A stretch of DNA of 64,000 bases, taken from NCBI GenBank assembly GCA_023460035.1, contig JAEWRN010000044.1, positions 124,001 through 188,000 on the forward strand. The letters are read 5' to 3'. The notes below the pieces were generated by a model. That model was given only the letters and a program-made list of their open reading frames with translations, made no database searches and was not told the origin of the DNA. Of the stretch, positions 26,361-34,352 are shown piece after piece; the first letter of the stretch is position 1, and each line of letters begins with the position of its first letter. This stretch comes from Bacillota bacterium (GTDB taxonomy: Bacteria; Bacillota; Clostridia; Oscillospirales; Ruminococcaceae). The position numbers were made by a program, and so were the translations under genes.

Positions 26361-26559
26361 TGTTTGCCTCCTCTATTTCTGTTTCAAATTACTGCGGGTC
26401 ACCTCTTTTTACCGCAGCGGGCAATAACTAAATCCATTTTCTGTTATTACCTTGTCCTGATTATAGCATATTTACCGCTTTACAAAAACAATTTTACGCT
26501 ATTTTTACGCCCGGCACAAAATACCACCGCCAATTGCGGCCCGCAGGCATCTACCATAA

Positions 26560-26589
26560 TTGACCATTGCCCCTTTGTTGCAGTAAAAT
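26560..26589 (+). promoter_or_regulatory. Promoter of the flavodoxin operon
   Basis: TTGACC (26560-26565), 18 bases, TAAAAT (26584-26589), 63 bases upstream of the flavodoxin start. Confidence 0.6.
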
Positions 26590-26652
26590 ATAGGGGTACA
26601 CAATACCGGCCTGTTTTTTACAGCCTTTGCTTACTGCAAAAAGGAGCTGAAC

Positions 26653-27096
26653 ATGATGAGTGAACTGGTGTTATACTATACCTTTGGCGGCGCCACGCAA
26701 AAAGAGGCGGTCGACCTTGCCGCCCGGCGCGGGGCGGCGCTGTGCGAAGTGCTGCCCCAAAAGCCCTACAGCTTTTTGGGGGCGTTTTTGCGCGGGGCTT
26801 ATGGCGCCATGCACCGCAAAGCCGTGCCTGTGCGGCCGCTTGGGCTGGAGCTTGACGAATTTGACGTCGTCCACATCGGCTGCCCTATTTGGGGCGGGTA
26901 CCCCGCGCCGGTGTTCAACTCTATTGTGGCATTACTGCCGCCGCACAAAACGGTGGAGCTGTTTTTCTGCTCTGCGGGCGGCGAAACGCCCAAAAGCAGT
27001 GCGGGCACCCGCGCTTTGGTAGAAGCGCGCGGCTGCACCGTCGCCTCTTACCGGGACATTCGCACCGAAGCCGCACCGTCAAAACAAAAAAAATAG
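26653..27096 (+). CDS. Flavodoxin-like protein
   Basis: A 147-aa protein. The N-terminal strand and phosphate loop are shortened (LVLYYTFGGATQKEAV in place of the classical SxTGxT loop), but IGCPIWGGYPAPVFNSIVALL is a typical flavodoxin FMN-side motif. It probably binds FMN and shuttles electrons or acts as a quinone/NADPH reductase partner. AAGGAG lies seven bases before the first of two ATGs. First gene of a four-gene plus-strand run. Confidence 0.8.
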   Translation: MMSELVLYYTFGGATQKEAVDLAARRGAALCEVLPQKPYSFLGAFLRGAYGAMHRKAVPVRPLGLELDEFDVVHIGCPIWGGYPAPVFNSIVALLPPHKTVELFFCSAGGETPKSSAGTRALVEARGCTVASYRDIRTEAAPSKQKK

Positions 27097-27126
27097 TACC
27101 GCAAACCCCGGCACGCAGGAGAGTTT

Positions 27127-27774
27127 ATGCTGAAATACGAAGAAAAGCTTCATTTTGATGCGCACTACAGGGCCCTGCAAAAAATGGGCGGCGCACTGCG
27201 GCACGGCGGCTGGTACCGGGCCGGCGCGCTGGCAGCGGCAGCGGTGTGTTATACCCCACTGTACTTCGCCGCCAAGTATTTGCTGGTTTTGTTATCCGAC
27301 CAGCCGCTTTGGCAGCATGCGGCCTTGTTGCTTTGGGTGGGGCCCGTGCCCTTTACTGTGTCAGACGCCGTTTATTTTTGCGTCGGCCTGCTGCTTTTTT
27401 GCTGGGGCGGGGCCCGCTTTGGCGGTGCCGGCAGCCAGCGCCCCGGCAAGGAGCAGCCGGCGGGCGGCCCCAAAATGCTGCTGACAAGCGGCCCGTATGC
27501 CAAAACGCGCCACCCCATGTACGGCGCCTTTATTCTGTTACAGGGCGGCCTTTTGCTGTCGCTGTGCACGCGAAGCGGGCTGTTGCTGGCCCTGCTGGTA
27601 GCTGCGCTGCAGTATTTTAATGCCATTTGGGAGGAACGCCATACCCTTGCCCCGCAATTTGGTGCCGCCTACGAGGCCTACCGCGCACAGGTGCCGCATT
27701 TGCTGTTTCGCCCATGGCAGGCCGCCCTGCTGCTGCTTGCCGCGCTATTCAGCATCGCAGGCCTCGCTGTTTAA
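27127..27774 (+). CDS. Isoprenylcysteine carboxyl methyltransferase-like membrane protein
   Basis: A 215-aa protein with four or five membrane helices. The C-terminal signature GPYAKTRHPMYGAFI and the later EERHTLAPQFGAAYEAYRAQVP are the SAM-binding motifs of the ICMT/PEMT-type integral membrane methyltransferases. The bacterial substrate is unknown and could be a lipid or small molecule. CAGGAGAG lies before the ATG, 30 bases after the flavodoxin stop. Confidence 0.82.
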   Translation: MLKYEEKLHFDAHYRALQKMGGALRHGGWYRAGALAAAAVCYTPLYFAAKYLLVLLSDQPLWQHAALLLWVGPVPFTVSDAVYFCVGLLLFCWGGARFGGAGSQRPGKEQPAGGPKMLLTSGPYAKTRHPMYGAFILLQGGLLLSLCTRSGLLLALLVAALQYFNAIWEERHTLAPQFGAAYEAYRAQVPHLLFRPWQAALLLLAALFSIAGLAV

Positions 27775-27875
27775 GCCCGCCGCCTGTTTTTGCCCAAATG
27801 CCCGTACGCAATTTTGCGCAGCCTCTTTTGAGACCATAAAAAAATGACGCAACCTGCCGGAAAGGAGCCGAACCC

Positions 27876-28349
27876 ATGATTACCGAAAAGCAACTCCCTT
27901 TAATGCTGGTCGCCGCCGAGCGCCACTTTGTAACAAGGGTCAGCGACGCGCTGATTGCGCAGTTCACCGCTGATTTTGAGCAGCACCTTGTGCAGGCCGG
28001 CGCCACCCTTGCCGTGCCGGGGCATTTTTTTACCGTGTTTCAGGTGCCGGCCTACCGCGACCATGATTACACCATGGAGCTTTGGGCAGAGGTAGCTGAA
28101 ACCGGTGCGGACACTGAGCACCTGCGGTTTCAGTTTGTGCCCGCCTGCGAATGCGCCTGCCTGACCACCGGTGCGGATTACAACGGCCTGCAAAGCGCCT
28201 ATGACGCACTATACGATTATTTGCGCGGGCAGAGGTACGCCACCGCGGGCTACCCGCGGGAGACTTACCTGCCCAGTGAAGACACGCCCGGCGGCTTTTT
28301 AACCGAAATTCTGCTGCCGTTTTGCCGCTGCCCCCTACCTGTGCATTGA
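27876..28349 (+). CDS. GyrI-like small-molecule-binding domain protein
   Basis: A 157-aa protein weakly resembling the stand-alone GyrI-like / AraC effector-binding domain: two repeated beta-alpha halves, YTMELWAEV and a closing RETYLPSED motif. There is no DNA-binding part. AAAGGAG precedes the ATG. A 101-base gap separates it from the methyltransferase gene, with no terminator. The fold assignment is tentative. Confidence 0.6.
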   Translation: MITEKQLPLMLVAAERHFVTRVSDALIAQFTADFEQHLVQAGATLAVPGHFFTVFQVPAYRDHDYTMELWAEVAETGADTEHLRFQFVPACECACLTTGADYNGLQSAYDALYDYLRGQRYATAGYPRETYLPSEDTPGGFLTEILLPFCRCPLPVH

Positions 28350-28383
28350 CCCGTAATTTTGAAACGATTGGAACAGACTTGTT

Positions 28384-28860
28384 ATGGGATTAGAACTGGA
28401 TGTTTACGACACTGCGTGGCCGCTTTTATTTGACCAGGAGGCAAACCGGCTGCGGCAGTTGTTTTTGCCACAGCCGGTCGCGGTAGAGCATATTGGCAGC
28501 ACCGCCATACCCGGCATGGCCGCAAGGCCGGTGATCGACATTTTTGTCGGGGTGTCGCCGCTGCTGCCGCTGACAGGGTTTTACCAGCAGGGAGAATTGC
28601 TGCTGCGCGATTTTTTGCGCACCCACCCCAAGGCGGCGGCACAGGCCTGCACGGCAAAGCAGGCGGCGTTTGCCCAGTGCCGCAGTGACTCTGCCGCCTA
28701 TGCGCAGGCAAAGGCAGCCCTGCAAGCGGGGCTATTGCAAACGGCCCTAACCGCACAGGGCACCCCTTTTTGCGCTGCCGGCCAAAATGCGGCGGCGCCA
28801 AAAGCCAATACGGTGCCGTTTCCGGTTTTTAGCGGCACCGCCGCTACAAAAAACAGTTAA
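28384..28860 (+). CDS. GrpB/UPF0157-family protein with internal deletion
   Basis: A 158-aa protein. The N-terminal VEHIGSTAIPGMAARPVIDIFVGV is the nucleotidyltransferase-like core of GrpB, and RDFLRTHPKAAAQ with later helices matches the end of the family. About 50-60 residues normally present between these blocks (with the GRxFF and HxHxY motifs) are missing, and the C-terminus carries an extra roughly 40-residue Ala-rich tail. It may be inactive or degenerating. The start lies 34 bases after the GyrI-like gene. Confidence 0.75.
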   Translation: MGLELDVYDTAWPLLFDQEANRLRQLFLPQPVAVEHIGSTAIPGMAARPVIDIFVGVSPLLPLTGFYQQGELLLRDFLRTHPKAAAQACTAKQAAFAQCRSDSAAYAQAKAALQAGLLQTALTAQGTPFCAAGQNAAAPKANTVPFPVFSGTAATKNS

Positions 28861-28900
28861 AGAAAAGCGGTACCCCTATACAGCGGGGCACCGCTTTTCT
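28861..28900. terminator. Bidirectional intrinsic terminator
   Basis: AGAAAAGCGGT (28861-28871) pairs with ACCGCTTTTCT (28890-28900), and CCCC/GGGG extends the stem. It lies between the convergent GrpB-like and MmcQ genes. Confidence 0.88.
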
Positions 28901-28931
28901 TTTGTGGTTTTGTCACTGCGCAACCCGGCCG

Positions 28932-29291
28932 TTATGTGCCGGTAACCTGTGCGCGCTGCTGCTTTGTAAGCGACGCGAGCAGCAGGGCATAAGACTGGTC
29001 CACCATACCGCGCAGCACATCGTCCGGCACCGCACCGTCAAGGTATACCGAGTTCCAGTGCTGCTTGTTCATGTAATACCCTGGTATAATGTCCACATAC
29101 TGCCGGCGCAAAAATTCGCCCTCTTCCGGCGGCAGCTTTAAGGTGATAAGGGCACGCCCGGCCTTATCGCCGCCGCGCATCGCAAACATCTTGCCACACA
29201 ACAGGTACCGCACTGCATCCCATTCTGCTTTATAATCCCGCAAAGCACCCTGCTTTGCGGTGCAGTACTCATCCAGCCATGGGTAACCCAT
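28932..29291 (-). CDS. MmcQ/YjbR family protein
   Basis: A 119-aa protein of the CyaY-like-fold MmcQ/YjbR family: GKMFAMRGGDKAGRALITLKLPPEEG, the PGYYMNKQHWNSVYLDG block and the closing VDQSYALLLASL are all characteristic. The family is proposed to bind DNA, but its role is unclear. It is the last gene of an araC-VOC-mmcQ minus-strand run, 47 bases after the VOC gene. Confidence 0.88.
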   Translation of the reverse strand: MGYPWLDEYCTAKQGALRDYKAEWDAVRYLLCGKMFAMRGGDKAGRALITLKLPPEEGEFLRRQYVDIIPGYYMNKQHWNSVYLDGAVPDDVLRGMVDQSYALLLASLTKQQRAQVTGT

Positions 29292-29338
29292 GCGCCCACT
29301 TCCTTTCGCTGTTCTGCTGTTCGTTTTGTATTAAAGCA

Positions 29339-29809
29339 TTAAAGTGTTTTTTGCACCCGGCGCACAAACGGCAGCGGCATCATGGTTCTTTCTGCCGCCT
29401 GTTCTGCCGTCATACCGCTAAGCAAAAACCGGCGCACCACCGCCTGCATGGTTTCTCCCACCTCAACCACGTGGCCGTCCGGGTCTAAAAAGCGAAAGGT
29501 GCGCTGGCCCCAGGGGGCTTCTTCCAACGGGGTAAACACGCGCACACTGCCGGTCGCCTGCATTTTTTGTGCAAAGGCCTCTATTTCATCCTCTTCGTAA
29601 TACAGCTCAAACCCGTGCGCACCACCGGCGGGTGCACCGCCCTCCCCCGTGACATTCTGCCACTGCGGGCGGGTCATCATCGAAAACGAATTTTGAAACA
29701 CCACATAATTAGTAAGGTCAAGCCCAATCTTTTCGCCCAAATACTCCATATAAAACTGCTTGCTTTTTTCCATATCAGACACTACGATCATCTGGCCTGA
29801 AAATTTCAT
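29339..29809 (-). CDS. VOC (glyoxalase/bleomycin-resistance-like) family protein
   Basis: A 156-aa protein. The N-terminal beta-alpha-beta unit MIVVSDMEKSKQFYMEYLGEKI and the second half ending RTFRFLDPDGHVVEVGE (metal-ligand Glu) are typical of VOC proteins. A 40-residue helical tail follows. The start MKFSGQMIVVSD has AAGGGG upstream. It lies 60 bases after the AraC gene, which probably regulates it. The substrate is unknown. Confidence 0.87.
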   Translation of the reverse strand: MKFSGQMIVVSDMEKSKQFYMEYLGEKIGLDLTNYVVFQNSFSMMTRPQWQNVTGEGGAPAGGAHGFELYYEEDEIEAFAQKMQATGSVRVFTPLEEAPWGQRTFRFLDPDGHVVEVGETMQAVVRRFLLSGMTAEQAAERTMMPLPFVRRVQKTL

Positions 29810-29868
29810 ACCGGTCAGCCCCTTTCTTTTCGCGGCAGGGCAGCTTTGTACCCTGCGGGTCGATTGTA

Positions 29869-30684
29869 TCAAAGACAGCCGAGTTTTTCATTGTAAAAAG
29901 TGGACATGTTTTGGCGGTAGCCCGTGGGCGGCACCCCCAGCACACACTGAAAATCATGCACAAAATGGGCCGTGTCATAGTAATGCAGCCGCAGCGCAAG
30001 CTCTTCCAGCGGGGCAGGGGTGCTTTTCAGCAGGTCCGCAGCCTGCTTGACGCGTTTGATGCGCAGGTACTCTTTGGGGGTCACCCCGCACAGGGCACTC
30101 ACTTGGCGGCTGACTTGCCGCGGGGAGTAATGCGCCATACCCGCAAGTGCCCCGGCGCTTTGCCCCACGCCATAGCCTTGCAACAGTTGCAACGTCTGCC
30201 ACGCAGACAGCCGTGCGCCCCGCCGCAAACACAGTTCCCGCAGCAGGCAGTCATCCAGCCCCTGCAGCAGCCCTCTTATACCGCCCGTGCCGTCAAGGTT
30301 CTGCTCCAGCAGTGCATATAGCGCGCGCGCAAGCCCCGGGTTCATCTGCTCCAGCGGCACTTTGGTGTTGCGCAGCGCGCTTGCATCGCCGTACAGCAGC
30401 CGGGCAAGGCCGCCGGGCCGAAACTCTACAAAACAGCGCGCGCGCAGCCCCGGCGGCTGCGGGCCGGTGGTCGTTACGATCGTAAACGGCCCCCACACCA
30501 TACTCTGGCCGCCGCCAGCAGCCCAGCTGAGAATTAGCGAACCGCCAAGCTCGGGCAAAAACTGAGGCGAAGCAAAGGCGGCAAACCGGTGCTGCACCGA
30601 ATAATAGGCAACATAGGGTGCAAGCCCCGCGCTGGGCCGGTGGTAGCTGAATACCGGCCCGCTGGCCGGCAACAGTTGCTGCAT
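29869..30684 (-). CDS. AraC-family transcriptional regulator
   Basis: A 271-aa regulator. The N-terminal roughly 150 residues are a divergent beta-rich sensing domain, as in AraC proteins with a DUF6597-like region. The C-terminal helix-turn-helix pair is seen at LAGMAHYSPRQVSRQVSALCGVTPKEYLR and LALRLHYYDTAHFVHDFQCVLGVPPTGYR. The start MQQLLPASGP has AAGGGGGG upstream. Probably the local regulator of the VOC and MmcQ genes downstream. Confidence 0.88.
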   Translation of the reverse strand: MQQLLPASGPVFSYHRPSAGLAPYVAYYSVQHRFAAFASPQFLPELGGSLILSWAAGGGQSMVWGPFTIVTTTGPQPPGLRARCFVEFRPGGLARLLYGDASALRNTKVPLEQMNPGLARALYALLEQNLDGTGGIRGLLQGLDDCLLRELCLRRGARLSAWQTLQLLQGYGVGQSAGALAGMAHYSPRQVSRQVSALCGVTPKEYLRIKRVKQAADLLKSTPAPLEELALRLHYYDTAHFVHDFQCVLGVPPTGYRQNMSTFYNEKLGCL

Positions 30685-30959
30685 CGCCTTGCCCCCCCTT
30701 TGCTCTTTACCCGTTTGCCACAGTATACCATATGGCCGCCCGCAAAAAAAGCCGGTGCCTGCGGGGTATCGCCTCACATCAACTCACCAAAGTGCTCTGC
30801 CGCCGATTAGTTTTGAGACAAAAACATTGTTGTATTTTGTCGTTTTATTTACATTTAAGTCGTTCCAGCGTCAAAAGATAGACTTGCGAGAGCATCGGTA
30901 GTATTATTTTACAAGATGTAATTTATTCTCTTTATATTTTGACTGTTTGAGGGGTTGCC

Positions 30960-32147
30960 GTGGACGAAATTGACGAAACTTCCATTATCAGCGAAATTGA
31001 AAGTGAATACCGCCGCATTGACACCAACTGGCTGAAACTGCATTACAACACCTTTGCCCTGCTTGTAGTGTTTGGGTTTCTGGTGGAATGTGTTCTGGGG
31101 ACCTCGCTATACCTTTCCGGGTATATTGAGATCCCCTTAGAGCGTTATGTTTTAAAATATATTGCCGCACCGCTTTTGACCAACCTCTCGCTGCTGCTGG
31201 CCGGCACCATGGTAAACCACGCCCCAAAGCTCAGCCAAAGCACCAAGACTTATTTTGTTTCGCTGCTGTTTGTGTGCGTGTGCTTTGTGTTTTATTCGGT
31301 GCACATTATTTTTGACACGCTGTTTTTAATTTTCACGCTGCCCATCCTGCTGACGGTCGTGTATGGCGACTATACCCTGACTTCGTTTACCTCTGCCGCG
31401 GCCATTCTTTTAAAGGTCGTGGCCGACCTGTACATCCACTGGGACCCCAAAAAAGCGGATGCGCTGCTGGACCGGTTTGAGTTTACCCGGTTTTTGATTT
31501 CAATTTGCGTGCTGCTTGCCTTTTATATGGCCTGCATTGTTGTAATTCGGTTCGAGCGCGCCAAAATTTCGGCCAGCATTGAAAAGGAAATTGAGCGCCA
31601 CCAGATGCAGCTGAAGCTGATGACCGACGAATTGACCGGTATTTATAACCGCACGGCACTGCGCAGCGCGTTTCAGCGCGTGGAAGAGGACGAAACCGGC
31701 ACGAGCTATGCGTTTGTGATGATCGACCTCGACAATTTTAAAAAGCTCAACGACACGCTGGGCCATGCCCAGGGCGACCAGTGCCTGCGGGAATTTGGCA
31801 CCGTGCTGAAAACACGCTGCACCGGCGGGGCCGCATTTCGGTTTGGCGGCGACGAGTTTTGCGTGCTGTTTCAAAATAAGACAACCGATGAAATACAGCT
31901 GATTTGCGAAAACATACAGGAGGATTTGCACAAAAGCGCGCTGAACCAGGCCGGCATTCTGCTGACCGCAAGCTTTGGCATCGCCCGTTACCAACAGCCG
32001 ATGTCTGCCCGCGACCTGCTGCAAAATGCCGATGCCGCTCTATACCATTCTAAAAAATCGCGCGACGCGGTGTGCGTGTTTGAGGACTGGGAGCAGCTGC
32101 ATTTTTGCGCCACTGGTGAAGAGGCCGTTGTGACACGGCAGACATAA
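30960..32147 (+). CDS. Membrane-bound diguanylate cyclase (GGDEF)
   Basis: A 395-aa protein with about six membrane helices in the first 200 residues (such as FALLVVFGFLVECVLGTSLY and FLISICVLLAFYMACIVVI), a short coiled linker, then a GGDEF domain. DELTGIYNRTALR, FVMIDLDNFKKLND and RFGGDEF are intact, so c-di-GMP synthesis is likely. The RxxD inhibitory site is absent. The start is GTG behind GAGGGG. It is a single-gene unit; the signal sensed by the membrane part is unknown. Confidence 0.9.
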   Translation: MDEIDETSIISEIESEYRRIDTNWLKLHYNTFALLVVFGFLVECVLGTSLYLSGYIEIPLERYVLKYIAAPLLTNLSLLLAGTMVNHAPKLSQSTKTYFVSLLFVCVCFVFYSVHIIFDTLFLIFTLPILLTVVYGDYTLTSFTSAAAILLKVVADLYIHWDPKKADALLDRFEFTRFLISICVLLAFYMACIVVIRFERAKISASIEKEIERHQMQLKLMTDELTGIYNRTALRSAFQRVEEDETGTSYAFVMIDLDNFKKLNDTLGHAQGDQCLREFGTVLKTRCTGGAAFRFGGDEFCVLFQNKTTDEIQLICENIQEDLHKSALNQAGILLTASFGIARYQQPMSARDLLQNADAALYHSKKSRDAVCVFEDWEQLHFCATGEEAVVTRQT

Positions 32148-32163
32148 ATTTACCGCTTTTGCC

Positions 32164-32188
32164 GCCCGCACACCGTGCGGGCTTTTTT
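32164..32188 (+). terminator. Intrinsic terminator after the diguanylate cyclase
   Basis: GCCCGCAC (32164-32171) and GTGCGGGC (32175-32182), followed by TTTTTT. Confidence 0.88.
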
Positions 32189-32221
32189 GTTTGTCTGCGG
32201 GGCAACGCACAGCGTTTATTT

Positions 32222-32279
32222 TGCAAAGTATGCTTGACATTTTTTGCAAAGCATACTATACTAAAAATGCAAAGTATAC
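32222..32279 (+). promoter_or_regulatory. Promoter and triple operator of the Xre/membrane-protein operon
   Basis: TTGACA (32234-32239), 17 bases, TATACT (32257-32262). Three direct copies of TGCAAAG(T/C)AT(A/G)C begin at 32222, 32245 and 32268, exactly 23 bp apart. They bracket the -35, fill the spacer up to the -10, and cover the start-site region. They are the likely binding sites of the Xre regulator encoded just downstream. Confidence 0.8.
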
Positions 32280-32300
32280 ATTGCATTTGGAGGTGCTGTT

Positions 32301-32507
32301 TTGCGTTCTAAAATACAGGAACTCAGAAAAAAGCAAAAAATTTCGCAAGAAGAGCTGGCTGACGCCGTGGGTGTTACAAGACAGACGATTACGTCGATTG
32401 AATGCGAAAAATACACCGCTTCGCTGGCGCTGGCCTATAAAATAGCGCGGTACTTTGGGCTGACAATTGAGGATGTTTTTGATTTTTCAGATGTGGAGGA
32501 CTACTGA
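32301..32507 (+). CDS. Xre/Cro-CI family small regulator
   Basis: A 68-aa single-domain helix-turn-helix protein of the YozG/SinR-like small type (KKQKISQEELADAVGVTRQTITSIECEKY). The start is TTG, set by GGAGGTG eight bases upstream. The stop is one base before the ATG of the membrane-protein gene. This regulator-plus-membrane-protein pairing is common in Firmicutes, and the repeats in its promoter suggest autoregulation. Confidence 0.9.
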   Translation: MRSKIQELRKKQKISQEELADAVGVTRQTITSIECEKYTASLALAYKIARYFGLTIEDVFDFSDVEDY

Positions 32508-32508
32508 T

Positions 32509-32955
32509 ATGGAAAAACTGGATGAATTTCGCAACACCCTGAAACTGCGGCTGCGGCTGGCCGGGGCATACAATGGGCTTGTCGTGCTATTTCTTGCGGC
32601 CGGCAACTATTTGCACGAGCGGTTCAACGCGCCTGATTTTGCCATTGGGTTTGCAACCGGCCTGTTTATTGGCCTTGAATTTTTGATTGTTGTTTACATG
32701 GTTCGCTGCAGAGCAGCATTGCAGGATGATGCCAAATTAAAGGCAATGTACATCAAAGAAAACGATGAGCGCAAGCGGTACCTGATGACTAAAATCGGCG
32801 CAAGCGGGCTAAACCTCGTCGTTGGTGGCCTGGTGCTGGGGGCGCTGTTTTCGTGCTTCATCAACATGACGGTATTCCTTACGCTGGTCTGCACCTTAAT
32901 TGCCACCTCCCTGATCAAGGGTGCTTTGAAGCTGTATTATTTTCGTTCGGTTTAG
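32509..32955 (+). CDS. Four-helix membrane protein paired with the Xre regulator
   Basis: A 148-aa protein with four hydrophobic segments in two pairs (about 20-36, 45-66, 100-118 and 122-140) and a charged middle loop with KENDERKRYLMTKIG. That NDERxxxI/M loop is typical of the DUF2178/DUF6773-like membrane partners of Xre regulators. The function is unknown. GGAGG precedes the ATG, and it is translationally coupled to the regulator. Confidence 0.8.
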   Translation: MEKLDEFRNTLKLRLRLAGAYNGLVVLFLAAGNYLHERFNAPDFAIGFATGLFIGLEFLIVVYMVRCRAALQDDAKLKAMYIKENDERKRYLMTKIGASGLNLVVGGLVLGALFSCFINMTVFLTLVCTLIATSLIKGALKLYYFRSV

Positions 32956-33004
32956 CTGGCTTTGCCGCGGGTGCTTTGCTTTGTCCCGCTGCTATTTACC
33001 CAAC

Positions 33005-33041
33005 AAAAAGGCCGCCCGGCAGTTTGCCGGGCGGCCTTTTT
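33005..33041. terminator. Bidirectional intrinsic terminator
   Basis: A perfect 17-bp stem (33005-33021 with 33025-33041) with A/T runs on both sides, between the convergent membrane-protein and integrase genes. Confidence 0.93.
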
Positions 33042-33062
33042 TGCGGTGTACTGCCGGCGTCA

Positions 33063-34226
33063 CTACGCGCGGCGCACCTCACGCCCTTGCGCTGCACCGC
33101 GCGCGGGGAAAGGTGCCAGTGCCATATGGGCAAGGTGCATTTGGTTAAATTTATCAATCGCTTTCTTTTTTTGCTCCAGCATCGAATGTGCATAAATGTT
33201 CAGCGTCACACTGACCCCGGAATGGCCTAAAATTTCGCTGATGGTTTTAATGTCCACCCCAAGCTCCAGCGCACGGGTGGCAAAGGTGTGCCGAATTGCG
33301 TGAAACTTGCGGTCCTTTACCCCGGCGGCGCGCAGCACATTTTTATAAACTTTTTCGTATGACCGCGGGTCAATCGGCTCTTCTTTGCCCGAAACGACAT
33401 AAAAGTTATCCGGCGCGTTGTACCAGCGATCTTGTATCATCTGCAATAAAAAGGCCGGCAGCGGTATTTTACGGGTCGACTTGCGGCTTTTGGGGGTACC
33501 CACAAGCAGCATGGTTTTGGGGCCGCCCAGCTCAAAGCAGCGGGTGCGCGAAACCGTGCGGCAAATGCTCATCGTGCCCGCTTCAAGGTCAATGTCCCCC
33601 CAGCGCAGCGCGCACAGCTCGCCAAGGCGAATACCGGTGTAAAAGCACAGCACAATGCCAAGCGCCCGGCAGTCCGCCATGTGGTAGGCGGCGGCTTCAA
33701 TCTGGCGTTGCTCTGCCATTGAAAAAACCTGTACCTCTTTTGTTTCGGTTTTGGGCAGCACAACCGCCTCTAAAATGGCGGCACGCTGCGGCATACTTTT
33801 TAACCCGGCGCGCAGAGCCGTTTTAAAAATGGTTAAAATTTTCTTTTTCGTTGTTGTGGAAAGGCTGGTATTCGCTTCAATGCTTTGCACAAATGCCGTC
33901 ACGGTTTTGACCGAAAGTACCCGGTTGGGCGTCTGCTCAAAAAATGGAATGACATATCGCCGCACGCAGCTGTCGTAATTTTCAAAGGTGGTCGGCTTTA
34001 CCTGTGTCTGTACCTGCCGCACCCAGGTGTCAAACAGCTCTGCCGCCCCGGTGCTTTTGTGCGCCGATTTTGCCGCCTGCTGCTGTTCGTTTGCGTTTTT
34101 AATTTTTTCTTTCACCTGCCGGTAACTGGCCGCGTAAAAATAGCGGTATTTGCCGTCCGGCCGCAGCACACGGCCCTCCCAGCGGCCGTCTTTGCGTTTG
34201 TATACGTTCTCTCCCCTTCTTGCCAT
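33063..34226 (-). CDS. Tyrosine recombinase / phage-type integrase, solitary
   Basis: A 387-aa recombinase. The N-terminal arm (KRKDGRWEGRVLRPDGKYRYFYA) is the AP2-like DNA-binding region of Tn916/phage-type integrases, followed by a core-binding SAM-like domain (about 60-160). The catalytic set is complete: Arg in YTGIRLGELCAL, Lys in TPKSRKSTRKIPL, HxxR in HAIRHTFATRAL, His in LGHSGVS and Tyr in TLNIYAHS. No excisionase, repressor or phage genes adjoin it, so it is either the remnant edge of a lost element or a stand-alone recombinase. Codon use looks like that of its neighbours. Confidence 0.92.
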   Translation of the reverse strand: MARRGENVYKRKDGRWEGRVLRPDGKYRYFYAASYRQVKEKIKNANEQQQAAKSAHKSTGAAELFDTWVRQVQTQVKPTTFENYDSCVRRYVIPFFEQTPNRVLSVKTVTAFVQSIEANTSLSTTTKKKILTIFKTALRAGLKSMPQRAAILEAVVLPKTETKEVQVFSMAEQRQIEAAAYHMADCRALGIVLCFYTGIRLGELCALRWGDIDLEAGTMSICRTVSRTRCFELGGPKTMLLVGTPKSRKSTRKIPLPAFLLQMIQDRWYNAPDNFYVVSGKEEPIDPRSYEKVYKNVLRAAGVKDRKFHAIRHTFATRALELGVDIKTISEILGHSGVSVTLNIYAHSMLEQKKKAIDKFNQMHLAHMALAPFPARGAAQGREVRRA

Positions 34227-34323
34227 TTACATTAGCTCTCCCTTCTTGGTGATACGTGCCTTTTTTGCCAGCCACAGCCCTGCCGTGGCCGACATACGGC
34301 CACAACAAAAACGTTTTCGGTAA

Positions 34324-34352
34324 TTGACAAAGAATGGAAAGTGCTATATAAT
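34324..34352 (+). promoter_or_regulatory. Consensus promoter upstream of the MCP gene
   Basis: TTGACA (34324-34329), 17 bases, TATAAT (34347-34352), a perfect sigma-A promoter on the plus strand. Confidence 0.82.
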
